NCBI RefSeq assembly: GCF_037126465.1
Contig: NC_088202.1
Span: 89,012,160 to 89,076,159 of the forward strand
Reading direction: 5' to 3'
From: Ornithodoros turicata
Taxonomy: Eukaryota > Arthropoda > Arachnida > Ixodida > Argasidae
DNA length: 64,000 bases
Positions 56,026 through 64,000 of the stretch are shown piece after piece (position 1 is the stretch's first letter; each line of letters begins with the position of its first letter). Under the pieces are notes generated by a model. That model was not told the DNA's origin. It was given only the letters and a program-made list of their open reading frames with translations, and ran no database searches. The translations under genes and the position numbers were made by a program.

Positions 56026-56372
56026 ATTATACTCAAAATTAAGGGAACTGAGCATGAGCGAACTTGAGTAACGCCCTCGCACCGTGAACTGAGCAGTCTG
56101 ATGCCTCCCCCCCCCCCCCCTCCCCGTAGCTGCGATTCCGGATAAAGCACAGCCTTTTACATCTTGCATCACAACCTTTCAGTTTTACTTCACTTGACCT
56201 TACCCCCCTCTCCCAACCTATTTCACCCTCACATTATCCACATCACATGAACTCAACTCTCTCTATATAATGCTTTACACGCTCTTTATAACTTAGTGAC
56301 GTGTGAGATGAGACAGCAAACCAGGATCGTATAGACAACTCCTTGCGCGCGAGCGTGAGCATCTACGGAACT

Positions 56373-56612
56373 GTGTGACGCCTCCCGGCTTTGGAATTAG
56401 ACGGAGCACGGCTGAATCCCGGCGAATCCCGGTGCCGGCTGTGCTGTCGTGGGTTTTTCCTGGGTTTTCCTGAGACATTTTCAGACATATGCCGGCACAG
56501 TTCCCTTAGAAGTCGGCCCTGGACACACATTCCCCCAGGGCGTCAGTCGTGACGTTGCCCACCTCTGTGAGGCCGACAACGGCTGCCCTTTCACCACCCA
56601 CCACCACCACCA
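56373..56612 (+). repeat. SINE family A copy with (CAC)n tail
   Basis: A decayed head with AATCCCGGTGCCGGCTGTG is followed by GGGTTTTTCCTGGGTTTTCC. The body AGTTCCCTTAGAAGTCGGCC ... CGTGACGTTGCCCACCTCTG comes next, and a CAC/CCA tail ends near 56612. The body is almost the same as at 46111. Confidence 0.75.
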
Positions 56613-57424
56613 CAGAAGCGCATCACCGCTGGCACATTATGCTGTTGGTTAGCACGGGAAAAGAAATTGCACTATCGTTAAAATAATAATAATAATAATA
56701 ATTTCTTATTAAAACATTTGTCGTGTTTTTGGTATGCATTTCTGAGTGATTTTGAGATCTGATCGAGTGCAGCATCTGGTTTTTCTGCCGACCAGATATC
56801 AAGAAAAAAAAGTACATGTATAGGAAAACGCAAACACGGACGAACTGTTCCGTTATTATGAAGCCGTTGTCGTGCAGAACTCATGCGTACAATGGGCTAC
56901 TACTTATGTGTCTTGTCTGAATGTCTTTTTGTATGGTCACGTTCATTTCAACAGGGATGTATACAGAGGATACTCTGCTGCGCCTATGCCATGCCACCAG
57001 GAAAGGAACACAATGGAAGTGTGTATTATTCTGCAGCGAATCAACTAAATGACGGGTACTGCATATTCCCAAACGCCAGCGTTGAACATTTCGTGTGTCA
57101 CGCTGTATTGTAAGAACGTAAACGAAGCCAATGTGACGATTTTTGACATGGTGCTCTCCTCTGCCTGGAAGGCGTACATTTCAGCTCACAAATATCCGAC
57201 AGCCCAGCGGTGATACACAATGCGATGGGAGAGAAGGATGAAATGTAGTGATTCTTTCCGTTGTGATAACAAACGCGGCTTACATGGCGCTGACGTTGAT
57301 CACAAAAGCAAATCTATTGTGAGCGAGCCCGGTTTGCTTTGCAGTACTAGGGAAGCTTTGCAACATATTTTGTGGCTACCAGAACCCAGCGCTGAAACGT
57401 TACTCCGCGTATTCTTAAACATAC
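56613..57424. other. No gene recognised
   Basis: It contains an (AAT)n run at about 56681-56701 and nothing else supported. Confidence 0.4.
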
Positions 57425-58262
57425 ACTCTGAGAAAAAAGGAGTAGCGGAGAAGAAACTTACTCCATTTTCACTCCCCTATCAGTTACTTACACTCCCGTT
57501 CTTGCTGCATTTGCCGTGTAACTCCATCACTGGCAACTAGTTACTCCCTCTTGCTGTCCAACTACTGTCCAAATTTTAATCAACAAGTGATATGTAACAC
57601 CACTCGCCTTCTTGTACCGTAACCTTTATAGACTTGTGTAGTACAGTGCAGCCATTCAGATATCTCGTTGTTTTTGTTATATATTCGTCGGCTTTGCATA
57701 GGACCCTCAGTTGGTGAAGTTCTCACGCTTACGTGAGTACATATCGTGACGTGTGACATCCTGACACAGTGATGCTTTTCCCAAACTTCACCGCGTTCGA
57801 GGGCGCTTCCCAGTGAAGGTTGTTTGAAGGGAGGGTTGCTAAGGGAAGCTCGGATGCTTCCTCTGATGAGTAGTGTGGACTCAAATTTCAGACAAAAATT
57901 GTATTGTATTGCACCCCCTATCTCCTCCGCACCGCCATAATACTTCCCTTCGTCTTTCGCGCACAACGTTTCGCATCCACATCAAGCCTTGCAGCCATTA
58001 AGCTTCGGCTTTGACTTTATTATATGCGGATACACAGAGAATTCCAAGGTCGGAAATGTCATTCAGGGTTCCAAAGCAGCTGGAGAGGTACCTGTCTCAC
58101 GGTGTCAGGATGACACCTATAGCTGGTGTCATGGTTACTCCTGGAAATGAAGTAAGTTTTACTCAAAAAGGGAGTGTTCTTAGGGACAAGCTACTTACTC
58201 CCTGAAAGGAGTTGTGGCGGTACCTTTTCTTCTTCTTTTTTTCTTTTTTTTCAGAGTGTAAC
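57425..58262. mobile_element. Possible inverted-repeat DNA element with ACACTCTGA ends
   Basis: ACACTCTGAGAAAAAAGGAG at the left and TTTTTTTCAGAGTGT at the right are inverted. CTTACTCC / GGAGTAA-type words recur inside both ends. The flanking duplication is not clear and there is no transposase frame, so this is tentative. Confidence 0.35.
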
Positions 58263-58290
58263 TTAAGTTGTTATAATACCCTTGTCACCA

Positions 58291-58440
58291 GAGGTGGGCA
58301 GTAAATACCTTTTTCGTAGTTTAACTACGTGGCTACTACTTGAAATTGTAGCTTAATTACGGGTTCAACTACATATTAGCAGGTGTAGTACAAAATGATC
58401 TTTGTAAACTGTAATGTTGTGTATAGCTACATTTTTAACT
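58291..58440 (+). mobile_element. Single hAT-type terminus
   Basis: CAGAGGTGGGCAGTAAATAC followed by GTAGTTTAACTAC and TAGCTTAATTAC repeats resembles the 5' end of hAT elements. No matching right end is seen, so it is a truncated remnant. Confidence 0.4.
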
Positions 58441-58696
58441 CCTGTGGCCCATTTTCCATTCTATTTGCATTTCAGTTGCATCTGCCATTTTTATTTCCAT
58501 TCTGTCCTTTACACGCACATAGACGCAGCACCAAGGAGCCTGAGGAGCGGCAAAAAGTGTAGCCGTCAGGATATCAGGAAAAAGTCTTGCGGGTGCAGAG
58601 CTGGGTAGGGCCGAAATCTTGGAACTCCACATAGCAAGCGTTATCGTTATATTTAAAGTTCGCGCACTCCAAAGCCGTTTTGGTTGGCTCGCGCAA

Positions 58697-58770
58697 GAGT
58701 CTTGACGTTGCCCACCTCTGTGAGGCCGACAACGGCGAGTCCTTTCACCACCATCACCACCACCATCGCG
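58697..58770 (+). repeat. SINE family A, 3' end only
   Basis: GACGTTGCCCACCTCTGTGA through GGCCGACAACGGCGAGTCC to a CAC/CATCAC tail. The 5' two thirds are missing. Confidence 0.65.
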
Positions 58771-58991
58771 GGCGAAGTGATCCATCTATAACTCGCGTTT
58801 TGGGATAACGACATGTAGTAGATCAAGTCACGGACGTGGAAGGTGACTGGTCCTGTGTCACATTGGGCGACGAACTTCGGCATAAGCTCTGGTGACAGTC
58901 CTTGCTTCTGGAGGGTCGTCTTCGAGGACATGTCGCCAACTTGAATTGGGGCTGGAGAAATGCTGGAGGCTGGGGCATATCCAGATCCTCG

Positions 58992-59090
58992 ATGAAGGAT
59001 GGAAGTCACTGAAAAGGCTAGCCAGCTGTAGGACTCGAACCCACATCTTCTGGGTTACCAGTCCAGGGCTCTACCAATTGAGCTAAGCTA
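58992..59090 (-). repeat. SINE family B, Thr-like head, minus-strand copy
   Basis: Minus-strand TTAGCTTAGCTCAATTGGTA starts a tRNA-Thr-like head: loop with GGT at the anticodon and T arm GTGGG-TTCGAGT-CCTAC. The SINE body CCTTTTCAGTGACTTCCATC follows and is cut short at about 58992. Confidence 0.7.
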
Positions 59091-59222
59091 AATGTGGGTT
59101 CGAATCCTACAGCTTGGTATAGCCTTTTCAGTGAATTCCATCTTTCATCACTAATTTCTTAGGCACTTGAGGCTTTGTATGCATTTGTCCTTTCTATGTG
59201 TTCCAGCCTCAGAACATCAATT
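59091..59222 (+). repeat. SINE family B, 5'-truncated plus-strand copy
   Basis: It begins in the T arm (GTGGGTTCGAATCCTACAG), directly abutting the minus-strand copy head-to-head. It then follows the same body as the copy at 59366 (CTTAGGCACTTGAGGCTTTG, TTTGTCCTTTCTATGTGTTC). Confidence 0.7.
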
Positions 59223-59365
59223 GTCTCATGTTCAAATGATGCCGCATGCGTGTGTATGAATGTGCGTATGAGCGAGAAAACTGTAAGAGTGAAAGGGGGA
59301 TGAGAGAGAGAGTGGTTGGTTTGTCCTTTCAAATGACGCACTCTTGGAAGTCGCTGGGGAGATGA

Positions 59366-59545
59366 GTTAGCTTAGCTCAATTGGTAGAGCCCTGGACCGG
59401 TAATCCAGCAGATGTGGGTTCGAGTCCTACAGCTGACTAGCCTTTTCAGTGACTTCCATCTTTCATCATTAATTTCTTAGGCACTTGAGGCTTTGTATGT
59501 ATTTGTCCTTTCTATGTGTTCGAGCCTCAGAACATCAGTTATCCC
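59366..59545 (+). repeat. SINE family B, full copy; head folds as tRNA-Thr(GGT)
   Basis: 59366-59438 folds as a complete cloverleaf: acceptor GTTAGCT/AGCTGAC (one G-U pair), D stem GCTC/GAGC, anticodon stem CTGGA/TCCAG with loop CCGGTAA (anticodon GGT, Thr), T arm GTGGG/CCTAC. It runs straight into the same body found after the 59091 copy, so it is best read as a young SINE with an intact tRNA-Thr-derived head rather than a tRNA gene. Confidence 0.7.
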
Positions 59546-59719
59546 AGATCCTCATTTTTGTGGTGGTGGTGGTGGTGGTGGTGGGGAGGGGTTCTTTGTC
59601 AAAGCGTGTAGCGGGGAAGGGGAGAGGAGGATACCTAATGTGTAGCTCGATGTTGTGAGGACGATCGCACAACCACCTCCATCCACGCCCCCCCTGTGTC
59701 CGCCACCTTGTGGAGGACG
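59546..59719. repeat. (GGT)n microsatellite and short spacer
   Basis: A pure (GGT)n run at about 59562-59583 begins the spacer before the integrase relic. It may be a minus-strand (CAC)n SINE tail without body. Confidence 0.5.
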
Positions 59720-60245
59720 CAATACAGCGAAGGTGGTGATGCAGAATGACGAGTCATGCTTGATTCACAGCTTCGACGACGTGGTGTGGAAGCTGACGCA
59801 AGAACGGTGCATTGTGGTCTAGTGCCAGCTGTCTGTGCAAAACGGCAGGGCGACCGTACACCAAATAAAACGGTGTCGAACCAGTGGTACCTTGCTGGGC
59901 AGCAATGATGGCAAATGCGTCGTATGGCATATACGCATCCTAGTCAGTGTGGTCCCTGTTGACGTACGCTTAGAGGACGTCAACGAGAATGCGGTTGATT
60001 CTTTCGATGCAACCGTTCGTCTGAGGGCGGTGAAGGGAAGCCTTTTCATGAGTAATGCCTCGTTGGTGAACGTACGAGATGTGAATGGGTGTGCCGCGGT
60101 CCGTGATGGTCATTCACGTCACACTATGTCGGTGAATAATTTTTTCTCGCAAGAATGTGGCGATGTGGTGAGCTGCTGTAAAGGGAATGTAACGATCTGC
60201 AACGGTCCAGGAGGTGGCAACGAAGACTAAGGAACCGTAGGACAG
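59720..60245 (-). pseudogene. Ty3/gypsy integrase-core relic (element 3)
   Basis: Minus-strand sense gives A-T-F-L-R-E-K-I-I-H-R-H, then I-T-D-R-G-T-P (second catalytic Asp), H-R-P-Q-T-N-G-C-I-E-R-I-N-R (catalytic Glu) and Q-G-T-T-G-S-T-P-F-Y-L-V-Y-G-R-P. At least two in-frame stops and a frameshift are present. It has the same orientation as the gypsy element to its right but a different sequence class, so it belongs to an older element. Confidence 0.7.
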
Positions 60246-60249
60246 CTCA

Positions 60250-60376
60250 GAGAACTTGGGACCGTGCGCTACCGGCATCGAACTCCGGATCACTTCGTCG
60301 CTCGTGCCTTGCACACGTGCGCCCTGTTTTATTTCTTCTGTGGCAACACATCGCACAACATTACATCCCTTCCCCC
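60250..60376 (-). repeat. Polypurine tract and probable truncated 3' LTR of gypsy element 2
   Basis: On the minus strand GGGGGGAAGGGA (about 60376-60365) is followed by TGTAATGTTGTGCGATG, as expected of a polypurine tract and LTR start. AATAAA lies about 35 bases in. Integrase sequence of the other element begins by about 60245, so the LTR is short or cut. Confidence 0.45.
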
Positions 60377-60443
60377 CATACCCAAACACATAGATAGGTT
60401 CAAACACAAAATGAAAACTACCCAACAATGAACAGTCAAGTCT

Positions 60444-63400
60444 TTACGGCTGATACCGGTCAACTGGTCGTCGTGGACGAGTAGACCGCCGCAGAACGGG
60501 CTGTGATGGTGCCGCCATAGCCACTTGCGATGGTTCAGCATTAGCAATTGCGTCTGGGAGTGGACGGACGTTATCCCGCCCAAGACTCAACGCAGCAGGT
60601 GCCGCAGGAGGGGGAATCAGGTCCGCGGTTGGTGACGCAGGCATGGATGGCGCCGCCCGGACAGGACTTCCAGGAGGACTCTGCGAAGTGCTGTTGTTTT
60701 GTGGTCCCCTTACGAAGTCGGAATGTCTATGCCAGGTGCTACCATCGGAGAGCCACAGGTTCACAGACGACGAACTTGCCCTGTGGGAAACTTCACCTGG
60801 AACCCAGTTTGGTCCTGGTCTGAAATTCCGAGCATAGACTGTATCCCCTGGCAACAACTCTGGCTATTCCTAGCATGCTGATCGTGCCATATCTTCTGTT
60901 TCAGCTGGTGATAGGCCACGTTTTGCCGCAAGGCGGGGCGAAGACAGTCCAACGCCGTTTTTAGCTTCCTCCCCATGAGCAGTTCGGCTGGTGTCCGTCC
61001 AGTAACCGCATGTGGTTGGGTGCGGTAGTGCAACAAAAACCTGGCGACCTGCGTCTTGAAATCCCCCGTAGTACGTTTCTTCAGCTTGGCCTTTGCCGTC
61101 TGCACTACCCTTTCCGCCGCGCCATTTGATGCAGGGTGATATGGTGGAATGAGCAGCTGTCTGATGTTGTTCCGCTTAAGGAAAGCCCTGTACTCACTGC
61201 TCACAAATGCAGGCCCGTTGTCTGAGACCAAGGTATCCGGCAGGCCATGCGTCGCAAAGATGTCGCGTAAACACGCGATCGTTGTGGTCGCCGATGGTGA
61301 CGTCACTGGTATGACCTCAACTCACTTGGAAAAAGCATCGACCAACACCAAGAAATAGTGTCCCTTGAACGGTCCTCCGAAGTCGATGTGGAGTCTGCAC
61401 CACGGCTTTTCTGGGTACGGCCACGAAGTCATCACGACGCGCCTAGGCATGTTCTGCTGTTGCTGGCACACGCTACAACCTCGGACGGTTTCGGCTACGT
61501 CACTGTCCAGTCCCGGCCACCATACATGACTTCTCGCAACAGCTTTCGCCTTTTCAATTCCGGGGTGTCCTTCATGTAGGACTTGCAGTACCGCCGCGCG
61601 GAGTTCCTTGGGAATGACCACTCTGGCTCCAAATAGTAGGCATCCATCATGCAAGCTGAGATCCTGGGAACGAGCTCTATATGGAATGAAACATGCGTCC
61701 ATTGGGAGCGAGATCCCATGCCTTACGGTTTCTCGCACGCTGTGAAGAATGGTGTCCCTCGTTGTCGCTTCCCGCACAACGGTTGGTGACAGAATGTCCG
61801 AATATGCCCTTTCCAACATGAATATTTCCGCTGGGCGGTCAATTTCCTGGGGCTTGGTTTCCAAGGGAATGCGACTCAGCTCGTCCGCGTGGGCGATTCG
61901 GTCCCGGCCCTATGAACCAGCTCGTACTGATACGATGACAGGAGTAGTGCCCACCGCAGGAGTCTCGGCGACCCGTGCAAAGGTATCGGCTTCTCTGGCC
62001 CGAGAAGACCCAGCAGCGGCTTATGGTCAGTGACAATCTCGAACGCTCTTCCCCAGAGGTACTGGCGGAACTTTGTAACGCCAAAAACGACACCCAGGGC
62101 TTCCTTGTCGAGCTGGCTGTAATTAACTTCTGCCGGTGCCAAACGTCTCGATGCAAACGCAATCGGACGTTCTTCTCCAGATTTGTATCGGTGGCTCAGT
62201 ACCGCGCCAACGCCATGAGGCGAGGCGTCACAGCAAAGGATAAGCGGAAGGTCCGCATTATAGTGTACACAGACCTTAGCTGACGTCAGTAGTTCTTTGC
62301 ATTTGATGAAGACAATTTCATGCTTGCTTGTCCATTCCCACGGCACGTCTGCACCAAGGAGTTGATTGAGTGGGTGTAGCAGAGCTGACAAGTTCGGCAG
62401 GAATCTCCGATAGAAATTAATGAGCCCAAGATAGCTCTGCAATTGCTTGACATCTTTCGACCGTGGCGCCTTGATGACTGCTTCTACCTTCCGCGGATTT
62501 GGATGTACTCCCTCGGCATCGATTATGTGCCCGAGGTATTCTGCTTGCAGCTCGGAAAACCTGCATTTCTCCAACTTCAACCGCAATCCCGCCTCTTCAA
62601 GTCGAGAAAGGACACGCTCCAGGTTGTCGACATGGTCTTGGTCTGATGTCCCGGTTATCAAGATATCGTCCAAGTAGACTACGACGTGCCGCATTCCTCG
62701 AAGCAGATTCTCGATTTCCCTTTGGAAAAAGGCTGGCGCGGAGGTTATTCCAAAGGGTAATCTGTTGTACTCAAACAGTCCGAGCTGCGTGTTGATAGTG
62801 ACGTACCTCCGCGATTCTGGATGCATTTTAATTTGTAAATATGCGTCCCGCAAATCCAGCTTGGTGAACCACTTCCCTCCAGCGAGCTTGGTGAGGAGTT
62901 CCTCTATTCTCGGAACAGGGTACTTTTCCGCCTGTGTAACGGGATTTATTGTAACCTTGAAATCCCCGCAAAGCCTGATCCGGCCATCTTGTTTGAGAAT
63001 GGGAACCACTGGGGCTGCCCATTCAGCCGTGCGCACTGGAGATATGATACCTTCTCTTAGAAGCCTTTCAAGTTCGTGCGCTAATCCTTCCTGAAGTGCC
63101 AACGGCACGGGTCTCGGCTTGAAAAACTTGGGTTGGGCATCTGGTTTCAAGTGGATCTTGGCTTCTACGCCTTGGAATTCGCCCAATTCGCCCTGAAACA
63201 ACGCGGAATGTCGGGCAACGACGTCCTGGACCGAAACTGTTCGGGCCTCCTCCCACTGTAGTGATGGCACCAGCAACTCTTTCATCCAGGTTCGCCCAAG
63301 TAAGCTGGGACCCTTCCCTTTAACGACGAATAAGGGCAGAGCGCTTCTCTTCTCCCGGTACTTCGCCCAAACTGTCGCTTTCCCGACGACCGGCGCTAGC

Positions 63401-64000
63401 TCCCCGGAGAAACTGCGCAGCAGGACTGACGAAGCCTCGACCTTAATACCTGGACAGTGCGTCTTCAAGGTCTCTTCCCCCATGACGCTGACACTCGCCC
63501 CTGTGTCGAGTTCCATCTCAATCGGCTTGCCCTCAATTTCGACATTTACAATGAACGGATCGACGGTGCCCCGAGCCGACGCCGACCACATGGCATAAAC
63601 AACCGTGTCCGACGACTCGTCGCTATCATCGACATTGTGGACATCGCCCTGGTTATAACGGGTGCCTTTCCCTTTCCTAGGACCTCTGTTCTTCCGTCGC
63701 ACCCGTTGTCGCACCCGTCGCCAATCACTGTGACGTCCGGAATCTTCCTCTTGGCACATCCGAGCGAGATGCCCCCTCTTCTTGCAGCGGAAGCAGGCGG
63801 CATCCGAGAAAGGGCAGTCATCTGGTGGATGCTTCCCGTTGCAGCGGTAGCAATGCGGTTCCCGCGGGCGTTGCTGCGCTGAGTTGATGGCGCACGCCCC
63901 TGCAGAAAGGTTTTCCGTCTTGCTGATTTCCCGTGAATCTTTCTGTGCTGTCTCCATGGCCAACAGCGTCTTGACTGCGAGATCATAGGTCAGATCTGGC
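60444..64000 (-). pseudogene. Ty3/gypsy retrotransposon 2 (K02A2.6-like), gag end to integrase, open at window edge
   Basis: A 695-codon frame (63963-61876) holds, in order, two zinc knuckles (C-Y-R-C...C and C-F-R-C-K-K-R-G-H-L-A-R-M-C), a protease with L-D-T-G-A-S, RT with K-L-D-L-R-D-A-Y and Y-L-D-D-I, and RNase H with C-D-A-S and T-D-H-K. After a frameshift near 61870, 61864-61322 encodes the integrase zinc domain (H-E-G-H...C-S-V-C) and the first catalytic Asp (H-I-D-F-G-G-P). After a stop near 61310, 61306-60761 gives S-D-N-G-P-A-F and N-G-A-A-E-R-V. A Pro/Ser-rich C-terminus ends at 60444. Only two or three lesions break it, so it is a fairly recent insertion. It continues beyond 64000, and no envelope gene is seen. 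Confidence 0.88.

Noticed and set aside
58653..59009. 118-codon minus-strand frame next to the SINEs
   Set aside because: It spans part of a SINE and a SINE tail, and no domain could be recognised in the unique part.
59366..59438. Intact-looking tRNA-Thr(GGT) gene
   Set aside because: It folds as a full cloverleaf, but the body that follows is repeated after the neighbouring copy at 59091 and related at 19369, so it is annotated as a SINE head.

Overview
The window reads as arthropod nuclear DNA, most likely from a chelicerate such as a tick. It shows intron-containing genes with GT-AG junctions, moderate GC, and a dense mixture of LTR retrotransposons, LINE remnants, tRNA-derived SINEs and small inverted-repeat DNA transposons. 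The organism is inferred from these traits and from an expanded cholinesterase-like esterase family; nothing in the sequence fixes the species.

The genes are four type-B carboxylesterase / cholinesterase-like genes. EST-A (7763-20192), EST-B (22071-25949) and EST-C (27633-36164) lie head-to-tail on the + strand. Each has one large catalytic exon, a 150-bp second exon and a short third exon encoding a hydrophilic stalk and a hydrophobic tail. Every junction has the same phase, and the first 526 residues align without gaps. All three keep Ser223/Glu350/His465, a signal peptide and the family cysteines, so they look like intact secreted enzymes. The third exons look like GPI-anchor signals, strongly in A and B and less clearly in C. 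EST-D (47169-52651, minus strand) is a more distant relative pointing toward the cluster. It has a Thr/Pro-rich N-terminal stalk, the same phase-2 junction, and a second exon that ends in a stop instead of leading to a tail exon. The small downstream exons are easily missed by ORF scanning and are the main result here.

The rest is mostly mobile DNA. From left to right: a DDE_Tnp_4-like transposase relic and a MULE-like relic (0.9-3.4 kb); a 115-bp hAT-type MITE (4.75 kb); in EST-A intron 1, a 712-bp hAT-type MITE nested at the LTR end of a broken Ty3/gypsy element, a 1.6-kb foldback element and a LINE fragment (11.0-17.6 kb); an AGCCGC-rich inverted-repeat element in EST-B intron 1; a LINE carrying a palindromic insertion in EST-C intron 1; an orphan tRNA-Lys-type primer binding site (39.16 kb); more LINE 3' ends; twin 215-bp foldback MITEs (43.4 and 49.8 kb); two SINE families; and at the right edge a K02A2.6-type Ty3/gypsy element (60.3-64.0 kb) abutting a second gypsy integrase relic.

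How the genes may work together (inference): the cluster looks like a set of extracellular esterases from local duplication, diversified mainly in the C-terminal tail, with EST-D as a constitutively soluble counterpart. None keeps the tryptophan that binds choline in true acetylcholinesterase, so detoxification or general ester hydrolysis, or binding, is more likely than synaptic function.
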